A stretch of 64,000 nucleotides of DNA from Salinispora arenicola (GTDB lineage: Bacteria > Actinomycetota > Actinomycetes > Mycobacteriales > Micromonosporaceae): contig NZ_VFOL01000001.1 of the NCBI RefSeq assembly GCF_006716065.1, positions 5,568,047 to 5,632,046 of the forward strand. The letters run 5' to 3'. Shown piece by piece: positions 36,711 through 45,634 of the stretch; within the stretch, counting starts at the first letter, position 1, and each line of letters starts with the position of its first letter. The notes under the pieces were generated by a model, which was not told where the DNA came from, did not search any database, and worked only from the letters and a program-made list of their open reading frames with translations. Position numbers and translations under genes: made by a program.

Positions 36711-37038
36711 GTCGTATCCCCTACGGTCGAGTGTGGGCTGTCGCTGGACCTGGCGCAGGAGTGGGAATGGCGGCCGGCTGCCCACTCGATCCGGCTCACG
36801 GCGTAGCCACCGCAACTCGCTGAATCCCTTCGATGGAGGGTAGGAGTGCCAGCGAAGAGTCGGGATCCCCCAACGTGGTAGGGCCAGGTCCGACAGTGGC
36901 GGCCCGAGACCACCAACGTTGGTGATGGCCCTGGCTGGTGACGTCGGCAAGCTGTACCCACACGAGTCTGCGGGTGTGCAGGTGTCACTTTGTTCGAAAT
37001 CTGCCTCGCAGAGAACCTCACGACCGCTGGGAGACGAC
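36711..37038. promoter_or_regulatory. Divergent promoter region with a 14-bp palindrome
   Basis: 328 bp between the 3-dehydrase and glycosyltransferase starts. CACCAACGTTGGTG at 36911-36924 is a perfect palindrome, flanked by AGGGCCA and TGGCCCT. It looks like a repressor operator or a promoter element for one of the divergent genes. No clear copy of the cluster box. Confidence 0.4.
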
Positions 37039-38202
37039 TTGCGAGTTCTCGTTCTCGCCGGAATTGCCCCGTCGACGGTATTCAGTCACGTCCCGCTTGC
37101 GATGGCTCTGCGTAACTCCGGTCACCAGGTCATGGTGACCGCCTCGCTCGACGACATGATCCCGACCATCGCGGGGGTCGGGCTCCCCGCGATCCGGACC
37201 ACGGACCCGGATCTGGGCCCGCGGGAGATCTTCGCGCGGGACAACAGGCTGCTGGAGATTCCGGAGGACCCGGTCGCCCGCGAGCAACAGTCGGGTCACT
37301 GGTACGGACGCCTGGAGGCGGTGACCCTCGACGCCCTGGTGGCGTTCGCCGAGGACTGGCCACCGGACGTGATCATCGGCGGCATGGGCTCCTACGCCGC
37401 CCCGCTGCTGGCGAAGCGCCTCGGCGTGCCACACGTGCGCCATGGATGGGACATCCACGACCCGCACCTGGTGGACCTCGGCGCGACGGAGGAACTCCAA
37501 CCAGAGCTGGCGGAGCTGGGCCTGAGCGAGTTTCCCGAACCGGATATGACGATCGACATCACCCCGCCGAGCCTGCGTCTACCGGACGCCGCACCGGCGC
37601 AGATGATGCGGTGGATCCCGGGTAACACGCAGTGCCTCCTCGAACCGTGGATGTACAAGCGCGGTGCGGACACCCGGATCGGCGTGACGATCGGGACGGG
37701 CGTCGCGCGCTACAACCAGTACGACTTCCTTCAGGCGATCGTAGAAAACATCAGCGTCCCGGACGCGGAAGTGGTGGTGCCGATCACGGAGGACAGCCTC
37801 CCCGGCCTCCGTGACCGGTTGAAGAACGTCCTGGCGGGCTGGATTCCCCTGGACATCGTCGCGCCCACCTGTGATGTCCTGGTGCACCAGTCGGGCGGCA
37901 GCACCATGATGACGGCGCTGAGCTTCGGCGTGCCTCAGGTCCTGATCCCCGACCCCGCACTGCACCGCGCGAACGAGATGGCCCGTCGCATAGTCGAGGC
38001 GGGCGCCGGGATCATGCTGACTCCCGAGGAAGCCACGAGCGACGTTCTCGCGAAGAGCTGTCAGGAGATCGTCTCCAACCCGAAGCATGCCGCGGCCGCC
38101 CGTTCGCTCGCGCGGGAGATCGCCGCCCTGCCACTGCCGTCCGAGGTAGCACGCCGCATCGAATGGCTTGTCCACACAGAGCCCGCCCGACGACGCGACT
38201 GA
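37039..38202 (+). CDS. Glycosyltransferase, GT1 family (macrolide/ansamycin type)
   Basis: 387 residues. N-terminal acceptor domain LRVLVLAGIAPSTVFSHVPLAMALRNSGHQV and a C-terminal donor domain with VLVHQSGGSTMMTALSFGVPQVLIP, the nucleotide-sugar binding signature of EryCIII-like enzymes. It should attach the deoxysugar to the ansamycin. TTG 37039 is chosen because GGGAG lies five bases upstream; an upstream frame to 36919 covers the palindrome region and is not family-like. No auxiliary P450-like partner is adjacent. Confidence 0.88.
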   Translation: MRVLVLAGIAPSTVFSHVPLAMALRNSGHQVMVTASLDDMIPTIAGVGLPAIRTTDPDLGPREIFARDNRLLEIPEDPVAREQQSGHWYGRLEAVTLDALVAFAEDWPPDVIIGGMGSYAAPLLAKRLGVPHVRHGWDIHDPHLVDLGATEELQPELAELGLSEFPEPDMTIDITPPSLRLPDAAPAQMMRWIPGNTQCLLEPWMYKRGADTRIGVTIGTGVARYNQYDFLQAIVENISVPDAEVVVPITEDSLPGLRDRLKNVLAGWIPLDIVAPTCDVLVHQSGGSTMMTALSFGVPQVLIPDPALHRANEMARRIVEAGAGIMLTPEEATSDVLAKSCQEIVSNPKHAAAARSLAREIAALPLPSEVARRIEWLVHTEPARRRD

Positions 38203-38506
38203 GGCGTCCGTCCCACGGGCCCGGCGGCGAGGCGGGGTTCACGCCCTGCCGAGCGGACGGCCGCCGGGCCCCCGTCCCCGGTTCGCCGGCCGGGGCGGGA
38301 CGAGACAGCCAGACCACTGAGGCCGGTGCCGCACCGCTGAGGCCGCTTGCCACAACCGCTGCGGCACGTCCCACCGACCGACTGGACCACCCGTGTCGGT
38401 GATGCCCCGCAGCTGACGTGGGTCTGACCCGGTCAGGCATAAGACGTCGGTCGCCTGACACGCTCACGGCTCCACCGGACTTCGCACGCTGATTGGAGAC
38501 CGATTC
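38203..38506. other. Spacer between glycosyltransferase and acyltransferase genes
   Basis: 304 bp. A short direct repeat CTGAGGCCG occurs twice near 38320-38342. No gene, hairpin or cluster box recognised; the acyltransferase promoter is presumably near 38420-38480. Confidence 0.3.
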
Positions 38507-39748
38507 GTGAAACGAGATCGAACCTGGCGTGCGCTGGCACCCTCGGAGAGGGTCCAAGCCGGCAAAGAGGCCTACATCGGGTACGCGGTACACGCCACGG
38601 GCCGCCTGCACCTGGATGCCCTGACGACTGCCTACGACGCGGTGTGCCGCGCCTATCCGCAGCTCATGGCCAGGATCGATACTGGCGATGATGGGCTCGT
38701 CTTCGCGGCTTCCGATACCCGGCCCGAGGTCCACACCTGCGACGGCGACCTGGAACGCCCGCTGGCCGGCGTGCAACTGGATCAGCACCAGATGTTGAGC
38801 GCGCTCAACGTGGTGCACGACGGCGAGGCCACGAGCATCTGCCTGTTGACCCATCACAGCATCGCCGATGCCCAACACTCCCTGGAGGTGCTCGCCGCGG
38901 TGCTGTCCTGCTACACGGACGTGGTCGGCGGTGCGCCCATCGACGTGCCCTGCCGACCGTTTCCCAGGTCCTTGGAGGATCTGCTGGCCGAACGGGGGAT
39001 CGGTCGAGGGACTGCCGACGACGGATGGGCCCCGCAACCGTCGATGGTGCCGGGCCAACCGGCCGTGCGCAGACAGGATACGCGCGGACAGGACGCGCCC
39101 GCCCGGCACGTCGTCCAGCACCGTATGACGGCGGCGCAGACGTCGGCCCTGGCGGATATCGGCCACCGCGAGAAGGTGACAGTCAACGGACTGTCGGCAG
39201 GCATCCTGCTTCTCGTCGAGGCCGAGGTCCGCGACCTGCCGTTGACCGAACTCATATACCGATCCACGGTGAATCTGCGCAGTCACCTCACCCCTCCGGT
39301 CGGTCCGACCGAGGGGACGAACGTGATCGGAGCGATGGGTTTCACGGCTACCGACGACATCGCACGCGACGCCGTCACGATCGGTCGGGCGATCAGTGCG
39401 CGGGTGCGGGCCGGCCTGGCCGACGGGTCGATCCAGCGGAGCCTCCTGGACCTGCTCAGCCGGCCCACACCCGATTCGAAGCCATGGGATCCGAGCACCG
39501 CCCCCGCCGTTGTCAGCATGATGAACTGGGGGCGGGTGCCGCCGATGCGTACGCCGAACGATCTGCGCCTGACGAACTTCCGCTCCGCGTCCAGCATGAA
39601 AGAGATGACGACCATGGGCGGCTACGTGGTCAACACCTTCGGCTCGCGGATCGGTATCGACCTGGCCTGGCCCGAAAACGATTCAGAACTGCCGAGGCGG
39701 ATCGAGTGCCTGCGGGACCGGTTGCAGCGCCTGACGCTGCGGAGCTGA
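38507..39748 (+). CDS. rif20: PapA-type acyltransferase, Rif20-like
   Basis: 413 residues, condensation-domain superfamily. Catalytic HHxxxD is HHSIAD at residues 116-121; the structural DFGWG-like region reads INLAWPENDSE near the end. Members close to PapA5 transfer acyl groups to hydroxyls. Rif-Orf20 is the 25-O-acetyltransferase of rifamycin, so this gene probably acetylates the ansa chain. GTG start with GGAGA upstream. Ends facing the ferredoxin gene. Confidence 0.83.
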   Translation: MKRDRTWRALAPSERVQAGKEAYIGYAVHATGRLHLDALTTAYDAVCRAYPQLMARIDTGDDGLVFAASDTRPEVHTCDGDLERPLAGVQLDQHQMLSALNVVHDGEATSICLLTHHSIADAQHSLEVLAAVLSCYTDVVGGAPIDVPCRPFPRSLEDLLAERGIGRGTADDGWAPQPSMVPGQPAVRRQDTRGQDAPARHVVQHRMTAAQTSALADIGHREKVTVNGLSAGILLLVEAEVRDLPLTELIYRSTVNLRSHLTPPVGPTEGTNVIGAMGFTATDDIARDAVTIGRAISARVRAGLADGSIQRSLLDLLSRPTPDSKPWDPSTAPAVVSMMNWGRVPPMRTPNDLRLTNFRSASSMKEMTTMGGYVVNTFGSRIGIDLAWPENDSELPRRIECLRDRLQRLTLRS

Positions 39749-39977
39749 CCATCGGCGTACCGCCCGGCGTCGGGCCGCGTGCGCGAGGTCACGCGCGACC
39801 GGATGCTCGGCGAGGGGTCGAGCCGCATCCGCTCAGCGGCGCCCGCCACACCTGATCCGGTTCCGACAGCAGCCCCGGTCACGAGCGCTGGCCGGTGGTG
39901 AAGGGGCAGGTGCGCCGGACGGCCGGCAGGAACATGCGTCGCAGCCAGGAGTGACCAGCCGGCGCGGAACGCGAACC

Positions 39978-40172
39978 TCAGCTGTCGAACCGCAGTGCCC
40001 CGGACGGGCAGTTCCCGACGACCTCGATGACGGCGGTCGCCTCGCCGGGGTCCGGGTCTGCTCGCCGGAGCACCACGGTCCCGTCATCGTCGCTCTGGTC
40101 GAACAGCTCGGGCAGGCGCAGCACGCACAGGCCCGAGCCGATGCACACTTCCCGGTTCGCGCGCACCCTCAC
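39978..40172 (-). CDS. [3Fe-4S] ferredoxin, partner of the adjacent P450
   Basis: 64 residues from a GTG overlapping the P450 stop (GTGA); ATG 40184 is an alternative, 12 bp longer. Cysteines are arranged VCIGSGLCVLRLPELFD and later NCPSGAL, the spacing of single-cluster [3Fe-4S] ferredoxins that feed actinobacterial P450s (CYP105 type). Coupled to the P450, so almost certainly its electron donor. Confidence 0.9.
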   Translation of the reverse strand: MRVRANREVCIGSGLCVLRLPELFDQSDDDGTVVLRRADPDPGEATAVIEVVGNCPSGALRFDS

Positions 40173-41434
40173 GGCGTGTCCCACAGGATCGGCAGACGGT
40201 GCACGCCATAAGTGATCATGTCATTGCGCAGTGGCACGTCTGCGGGTGGTACGGCGAGCCGGACGTTGGGCAGGCGACGCAACAGCTCGGTGATGCCGAC
40301 CGTCAACTCGATCCGCGCCAGCTGCTGACCAAGACACTGGTGCACGCCGTGACCGAACGCCAGGTGCGAGCTCCGCACACGGGTCACGTCCAGCGTCTCT
40401 GGCTCCGGCCAGTGCCGCCCGTCGCGGTTCGCGGCCATCAGGGAGACCACCACTGTCGACCCGGCCGGGATGTGCTCGTCACCGAGCACCACGTCCTCCT
40501 TGGCGAACCGGAAGAGCCCGGTGCTCACGACAGTCAGGTAGCGCAGCAACTCCTCGACGGCGTCCCCGATCCGGGACGGGTCGTCGCGCAGCACAGCCAT
40601 TTGCTCGGGCCGCTGCAACAGCATGAACATGCCGAGCCCCAGCATGCTCGCGGTGGTGTCGAGGCCGGCGAAGAGCAACAGGGTAGCGATGCCGACCAGC
40701 TCGTCGTCGGTCAATGGGGGTTCAGCACCCGCGTGGTGCACCAGACCGGAGATCATGTCGTCCGCGGGAGTCCTCCGCTTGTCCGTCACCAGCCGCTGCA
40801 TGAACGCGCGCTGAGCTTCGAGGTTTTCCACCGCCTGTTTGATCGGCAAATCCGTCTGCAGCAGGCCCGCCGCGCGGCGCTGGAACTCCGTACGATCCTC
40901 GTAGCGCACCCCCAGCAGCTCGCAGATCATCAACGAGGGCACCGGAACCGCGAACGCCGAAACGAGGTCGGCGCTGTTTCCCTCCGCCAGCATCACATCC
41001 ACCTGCTCGGTGACGATCTGCTCGATCCGGACGGTGAGTTGGCGCATTCTCCGTACGGTGAACTGGCCGGTGAGTAACTTACGGTAGCGGGTGTGCTCAG
41101 GTGGATCCATGTTGATGAACGATCCGGCCCGGGCCTTGTCGTTTCGTAGCCGCTCGCCAAGCTGACCGGAGAGTTTCTTGAACCTGGGGTGGTAACGAAA
41201 CCGGTCGGAGGAAAACCGTGGATCCGACAGGACCGCGCGGGCCTCGTCGTACCCGGACACCATCCAGAACGGATCCCCGTCGGGCAGCGTCGATCTGCCG
41301 ACCGGTGACTGCTCGGCCAACGCCGCCAGCGCCGGCGGCAGCTTCGACGGATCGTCGCGCTGCATGAACTGCCGAGGAAGCGGCGCCCGAAGTGAGTCGT
41401 CGGCGGGCGGAGTTTCCGTCGTCTCGATCGTCAA
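40169..41434 (-). CDS. Cytochrome P450 with [3Fe-4S] partner (CYP105-like)
   Basis: 421 residues. Heme loop LAFGHGVHQCLGQQLA, I-helix LLLFAGLDTTASM, ExxR in VEELLRYL. TTG 41434 is chosen because GAGGGAGG lies nine bases upstream; a longer frame to 41470 has no site. A cluster box promoter (box D) lies ~70 bp upstream. Which ansamycin position it oxidises is not readable; candidates are the roles of Rif5, Rif13 or Rif16 in rifamycin tailoring. Confidence 0.88.
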   Translation of the reverse strand: MTIETTETPPADDSLRAPLPRQFMQRDDPSKLPPALAALAEQSPVGRSTLPDGDPFWMVSGYDEARAVLSDPRFSSDRFRYHPRFKKLSGQLGERLRNDKARAGSFINMDPPEHTRYRKLLTGQFTVRRMRQLTVRIEQIVTEQVDVMLAEGNSADLVSAFAVPVPSLMICELLGVRYEDRTEFQRRAAGLLQTDLPIKQAVENLEAQRAFMQRLVTDKRRTPADDMISGLVHHAGAEPPLTDDELVGIATLLLFAGLDTTASMLGLGMFMLLQRPEQMAVLRDDPSRIGDAVEELLRYLTVVSTGLFRFAKEDVVLGDEHIPAGSTVVVSLMAANRDGRHWPEPETLDVTRVRSSHLAFGHGVHQCLGQQLARIELTVGITELLRRLPNVRLAVPPADVPLRNDMITYGVHRLPILWDTP

Positions 41435-41503
41435 CGCGAGGCCTCCCTCTACTGATGCGGCAAATCGCACACCCTCGCCGATCTGCCTGCACGCGTCCCC
41501 GGG

Positions 41504-41548
41504 AGACTAGGACGGGCATCACCGGCCACACATCCCTCGCTCTGATAG
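41504..41548 (-). promoter_or_regulatory. Cluster box D plus -10, promoter of P450-ferredoxin operon
   Basis: Minus-strand CTATCAGAGCGAGGGATG (41548-41531) and -10 TAGTCT (41509-41504), 39 bp from the box start. The P450 TTG is 70 bp downstream. Back to back with box B in the same divergent region. Confidence 0.7.
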
Positions 41549-41638
41549 CAACGCGGATCACCGGACAGGTACGCCCACGGTTGAGGTCGGCAGGTCGCCG
41601 ACCGATCCGCGAGAACAGCCGGACCGCGATGTCCGCTC

Positions 41639-41682
41639 CTATCAGGTTGAGGGATGCTCGGCCCACCTCGGCTTCCTATCGT
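41639..41682 (+). promoter_or_regulatory. Cluster box B plus -10, promoter of the second P450
   Basis: CTATCAGGTTGAGGGATG (41639-41656) and -10 TATCGT (41677-41682), 38 bp from the box start. Nearly identical to box A upstream of rifR. The P450 ATG is 76 bp past the -10. Confidence 0.72.
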
Positions 41683-41757
41683 TACCGAAACGGCGCCGCC
41701 ACGCGCGTGCCCCACGCCTACGGATCGCCGGCTTTTCGACACGAGAGGGAGGGGCTC

Positions 41758-43026
41758 ATGACCACCACTGCCGAGACTTCGGCCGAGACGATCGACCTGT
41801 TCTCACCAGAAGTGGTCGCCGACCCATTCGGCTGGTACGCACGGCTGCGCGAGGAAACGGGCCCAACCACCGGGACGCTAAACATCGGCACCATGATGGG
41901 CGGGCCCGAGATGTGGCTCGTCACTCGTTACGAGGACGTACGCCAGGTCCTCACCGATCCGCGGTTCCTCACCAACCCGCCCGCTGACTCGCCCCTAGAG
42001 GACATCCGCGCCGGCGTGTTCAAGCGACTGGACTTCCCGCCGGACCTGATCCCGTGGATGGCCAACCTGCTCAACGTATCCGACGGTGAGGACCACACCC
42101 GGCTGCGCAAGCTGGTGTCGTATGCGCTGACCGCGCACCGGATCGGCAAGCTGCGTCCCCGGGTCGAGAAGATCACCGCGGACCTCCTGGACAAGCTGGC
42201 CGAGGACGGCAAGGACGGATCGCCGGTCGACCTCGTCGAGGAATACTGCTATCCGCTGCCGGTCACCGTGATCTGCGAGCTGGTCGGCATCGACGAGCCC
42301 GACCGGCCGCACTGGCGTGCCTGGGGCGACTCGATGGCCACGATGAACGGCGAGCGCATTCCGACCACCCTGGTCAAGTGCATCGAGCTTGCCCGGGAGC
42401 TGATCGCGAAGAGACGCGCCGAGCCTCAGGACGACCTCGTCACCGCGCTCGTGCAGGCGCAGGCCGAGGACCAGAACCGGGTCTCCGACGACGAGATCAT
42501 CGGCATCCTGTTCAGCCTGGTGACCGCCGGCCACCAGACCACGACGTACCTGATCGGGAACTCGGTCATCCTCCTGCTGGAGAACCCCGACCAGCTCGCG
42601 CGGCTGAAGGAGAACCCTTCGATGTGGCCGCAGGCGGTGCGCGAGCTGCAGCGCCTGGGCCCGATCCAGTTCGCGCAGCCGCGGTTCCCCTCGGAGGACA
42701 TCGAGCTTGGTGGTGTGACGATCCCGAGGGGGGCACCGGTGGCGCCGCTGCTGTTGGCCGCCAACACCGACCCGCGCAGGTTCCCCGACCCCAACAAGCT
42801 GATCATCGACCGGTTGGCCGTCGGCAGCGAGGGTCACCTCGGGTTCGGCAAGGGCATCCACCGCTGCCTCGGCCAGCATCTCGCCTACCAGGAGGCGGAG
42901 GTGGCGCTGCAGGGGCTGTTCACCCGGTTCCCGGACCTCTCCCTCGCCGTACCGCGCGAGGAGATCCCGTGGATCCTGCGCCCCGGCTTCACCCGGACCA
43001 GGACCCTCCCGCTGAAGCTCGTCTGA
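41758..43026 (+). CDS. Cytochrome P450 upstream of a Rieske gene
   Basis: 422 residues. Heme loop LGFGKGIHRCLGQHLA, I-helix SLVTAGHQTTTYLI, ExxR in VRELQRLGPIQF. ATG 41758 with GAGGGAGGGG upstream. The next plus-strand gene is a Rieske-type ferredoxin 343 bp away. Likely a tailoring oxidase of the ansamycin; with transketolase genes present, a Rif16-like role (rifamycin L to B) is possible but not proven by sequence alone. Confidence 0.88.
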   Translation: MTTTAETSAETIDLFSPEVVADPFGWYARLREETGPTTGTLNIGTMMGGPEMWLVTRYEDVRQVLTDPRFLTNPPADSPLEDIRAGVFKRLDFPPDLIPWMANLLNVSDGEDHTRLRKLVSYALTAHRIGKLRPRVEKITADLLDKLAEDGKDGSPVDLVEEYCYPLPVTVICELVGIDEPDRPHWRAWGDSMATMNGERIPTTLVKCIELARELIAKRRAEPQDDLVTALVQAQAEDQNRVSDDEIIGILFSLVTAGHQTTTYLIGNSVILLLENPDQLARLKENPSMWPQAVRELQRLGPIQFAQPRFPSEDIELGGVTIPRGAPVAPLLLAANTDPRRFPDPNKLIIDRLAVGSEGHLGFGKGIHRCLGQHLAYQEAEVALQGLFTRFPDLSLAVPREEIPWILRPGFTRTRTLPLKLV

Positions 43027-43153
43027 GCACACCGCCGCGGCTGGCCCTGACCCGAGGTGCCTTACCCGGCACGAGACGGCGAGACCGCCTCGGCCGGATC
43101 CACACCCGGCACTGTCGAAAGGGCTGCTGCTCGGCGCCCTGAATGCTCAGCCT

Positions 43154-43195
43154 CGCCGGTCCTGGCGGTTCAACGCCGATCCGCCAGGACCGGCG
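43154..43195 (+). terminator. Hairpin terminator after the second P450
   Basis: Perfect 15-bp inverted repeat built on CCGGTCCTGGCGG / CCGCCAGGACCGG with a 12-base loop, 128 bp after the P450 stop and inside the 343-bp gap before the Rieske gene. It suggests the Rieske gene is expressed separately or by read-through. Confidence 0.65.
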
Positions 43196-43369
43196 CCACC
43201 CAATCGGTGGTACGGGCCGACGCGGAGTGGATACCCCGGCTGCTCTGGTGCCGGGTGTGACGTAGCGCGACGCCTGCACGCGCGGGTCGGTCCTTACCCG
43301 CGCCACGGGCGGATCGACCGATCCGTGCTGGCAGGCGGCATGTTCGTACTGAAGGAGGGATTCGCTCGC

Positions 43370-43699
43370 ATGCTCACGTCGAAGGCGATCAGAGTGTGTG
43401 CTCTGTCTGACCTGGAGGATCAGACACCGTTCGCCGTCGAGGTCGGTGACCTGCCCATCGTGCTGGTGCGCGACGGAAACGAGGTGCACGCACTACGGGA
43501 CCAGTGCTCACATGCCCAGGTCCCGTTGTCTGAGGGCAAGATTGTCCGTGAGGGTATCGAGTGCTGGCTGCACGGGGCGTGCTTCGACCTGCGTACCGGG
43601 ACACCGACCTCGCCGCCTGCTGTCGAGCCGGTGGCCGTCTACACGGTCCGCGTCGAGGGCGACGACGTGTTCGTCGACCCTGGTACCACGTCGCACTGA
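43370..43699 (+). CDS. Rieske [2Fe-2S] ferredoxin
   Basis: 109 residues, single Rieske domain. Cluster ligands C46/H48 (DQCSHAQVPLSEG) and C65/H68 (ECWLHGACFDL). ATG 43370 has GAAGGAGGG upstream; the longer frame from 43325 would bury that site. Same fold as NirD and dioxygenase ferredoxins. No oxygenase alpha subunit or reductase is adjacent, so it may donate electrons to a neighbouring P450. Confidence 0.87.
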   Translation: MLTSKAIRVCALSDLEDQTPFAVEVGDLPIVLVRDGNEVHALRDQCSHAQVPLSEGKIVREGIECWLHGACFDLRTGTPTSPPAVEPVAVYTVRVEGDDVFVDPGTTSH

Positions 43700-43762
43700 T
43701 CCCCGGTCGCACTGGCCGCTACGACAGCCGGAGCGCCCGGCGGCACCGGTGCCGAAGCTATC

Positions 43763-43806
43763 GGTGGAGGTGGCCTGCCGGGCCTGTCCGGTAGGCCACC
43801 TCCACC
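43763..43806. terminator. Bidirectional hairpin terminator between Rieske gene and rifM
   Basis: Perfect 14-bp arms GGTGGAGGTGGCCT / AGGCCACCTCCACC with a 16-base loop, midway between the convergent stops (43699 and 43862). Confidence 0.8.
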
Positions 43807-43861
43807 CGGGCCGCGACCTTGCGCTTCGACATCAGACCACGGGGTGAGCTGTCGCCACACG

Positions 43862-44548
43862 TCAGTGGGCCGGGATGGCAGGGCAGAGTGCCAGCAGGTC
43901 GGTCGGGTGGTGTAGCACCACGTCGGGGCCGCTGGCAAGCAACTCGTCGACGTCCTCCGGCGGTGCCCACAGCGCGGCCGCCGAGGCCACACCGGCGCTC
44001 TGCGCACTGGCCAGATCGGTCGGCGCGTCACCGATCATGATTGCCCGTTCGGCTGGCACATCCAGCAGGTCCAACGCGTGTCGCACCATGTCGGGAGCTG
44101 GCTTGGGCCGGGCGACCTCGTCGGAGCCGATCACGTGGGCGAAGAACGGGAGCAGGCCGAGCCGGTCGAGCAGGGACCGCGCCCGGGGTCCGCTCTTGCC
44201 GGTGGCGACGGCCAGCCGCAGGCCACGAACCCGCAGGGTCAGCAGCACTTCGAGGATCCCGTCGAATACCCGCACCTCGTCGGCGAGTCGGTAGCTCTCG
44301 CGGACGAACGGCTCCTCCATCGTCGGCGGCAGATTCATGATCCGCATGATGTCGGGGAAGTAGCGACCCAGGTGGCGCCGATACTCGCTGAAGGGCGCGG
44401 GGCCGTCGCCAACGACCTCGGCGTAGGCGATGGCGAATGCCTTACTCATCACCGCGAAGCTGTCGACGACAACCCCGTCGAGGTCGAAGATGACCGCGTG
44501 CCTGACCGATGTCGAGGTGTCGGGCCGGTCGAGAACGGGAAATGCCAT
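43862..44548 (-). CDS. rifM: HAD-family phosphatase, RifM-like
   Basis: 228 residues. HAD motif I VIFDLDGVVVDS near residue 20, motif II VATGKSG, motif III/IV KPAPDMVRHAL and MIGDAPTDLASAQSAG. In AHBA synthesis RifM is the phosphatase of the kanosamine/aminosugar steps acting with RifK, RifL and RifN. Twelve bases after rifL, so in the same operon (rifK-rifL-rifM). Confidence 0.9.
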   Translation of the reverse strand: MAFPVLDRPDTSTSVRHAVIFDLDGVVVDSFAVMSKAFAIAYAEVVGDGPAPFSEYRRHLGRYFPDIMRIMNLPPTMEEPFVRESYRLADEVRVFDGILEVLLTLRVRGLRLAVATGKSGPRARSLLDRLGLLPFFAHVIGSDEVARPKPAPDMVRHALDLLDVPAERAIMIGDAPTDLASAQSAGVASAAALWAPPEDVDELLASGPDVVLHHPTDLLALCPAIPAH

Positions 44549-44560
44549 GGAGCAACCTCT

Positions 44561-45634
44561 CTACCGGTACGCGGGCACCGCCCGCTGGGCACGTGCCGAT
44601 CCCGCCGAGGCGTAGAAGTTCTCGATCGCCCGGACGATCAGCCGGGCCTCGGCGATGGCACGGCCGCGGGCGCCGGGATCGGACAGCATCGCGGCGAGGC
44701 CGTCCAGTTGCCGGATGTACTCGAGACCGATCCGCTCGGTCGGCACCGTCAGCTGTGTCGTGGTCCCCTCGCGGGTCACCGTCAACTCCGGCTCGGGCTG
44801 ACGGTTGGAGCTGAAGCCGAAGGTGCACCGCAGGCTCGCGGCCCCGGCGGTGCCTTCGACGCGAATCGACGAGACATCTCGCGCCTCGTGCGATGCCCAG
44901 CAGGCTCGCAGGGAGACCGAGACGCCGTCAGCGCGCACCAGGAAGCCGCGGGCCGTGTCCTCCACGTCGGAGGTGTGTGCACTGGGCTGGTCCTGCCGCC
45001 ACGCCGCGCGCCAGCCGTCGACGTTGACGAAGTCGTCCGACGTCACACCGATCACCTGTGTGAAGTCGGCCGGCCCGAGCAGGGATGCCAGCGTGTCGAG
45101 CAGATGCCAGCCGAGGTCGAACAGGGCTCCCCCACCGGCCTTGTCGCGTCGGGTGAACCAGCCGCCCGCCGGCACGCCGCGGGCCCGTACCCAGCCGAGG
45201 TCGACGTGCCGGATGTCGCCCAGTTCCGGCAGGATCCGCCGTAGGGCCCCGACATCACCCCGGTCCCGGGCGGCGCTACCGGCCAACAGCATCCCGCCGT
45301 TGCGTTCGGCCATCGCGAGGATGTCGACCTCGGCCGAGGTCAGGCAGACCGGCTTCTCGATGAAGACGGAGATCCCGGCGGCGAGCAGGGCACCCGCCAC
45401 CTCCACGTGCAGGTGGTTGGGCACCGCGACGACGGCCAGGTCGACCTCGCGGGCGGTGAGCGCGTCTGCCGTGCGGTGCGCGGCCAGGCCCGTCGCCTCC
45501 TGGAACGTCCTGCGCGGCGCCGGGTCGGCGTCGACGACCGCGACCACCTCGAAGTCGGTGTGTTCCCGCAGCATCGGCAGCCACAGCTCCCGGCCCGCCC
45601 AGCCGAGCCCGACGACCGCCACCCGGACGCTCAT
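44561..45634 (-). CDS. rifL: Gfo/Idh oxidoreductase, RifL-like
   Basis: 357 residues. VRVAVVGLGWAGRELWLPML opening, EKP motif in VFIEKPVCLTSAEVD, GGALFDLGWHLLDTL. RifL is proposed to oxidise UDP-glucose (or a related sugar) to a 3-keto form so that RifK can transaminate it toward kanosamine. ATG overlaps the rifK stop (ATGA), consistent with the reported RifK/RifL cooperation. Confidence 0.9.
   Translation of the reverse strand: MSVRVAVVGLGWAGRELWLPMLREHTDFEVVAVVDADPAPRRTFQEATGLAAHRTADALTAREVDLAVVAVPNHLHVEVAGALLAAGISVFIEKPVCLTSAEVDILAMAERNGGMLLAGSAARDRGDVGALRRILPELGDIRHVDLGWVRARGVPAGGWFTRRDKAGGGALFDLGWHLLDTLASLLGPADFTQVIGVTSDDFVNVDGWRAAWRQDQPSAHTSDVEDTARGFLVRADGVSVSLRACWASHEARDVSSIRVEGTAGAASLRCTFGFSSNRQPEPELTVTREGTTTQLTVPTERIGLEYIRQLDGLAAMLSDPGARGRAIAEARLIVRAIENFYASAGSARAQRAVPAYR

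Noticed and set aside
36790..36842. Minus-strand CTACCCTCCATCGAAGGGATT followed by GGCTACGCC, a possible seventh box
   Set aside because: AGGGAT is shifted by three bases and the -10 is TACGCC; too degenerate to count with the other six.
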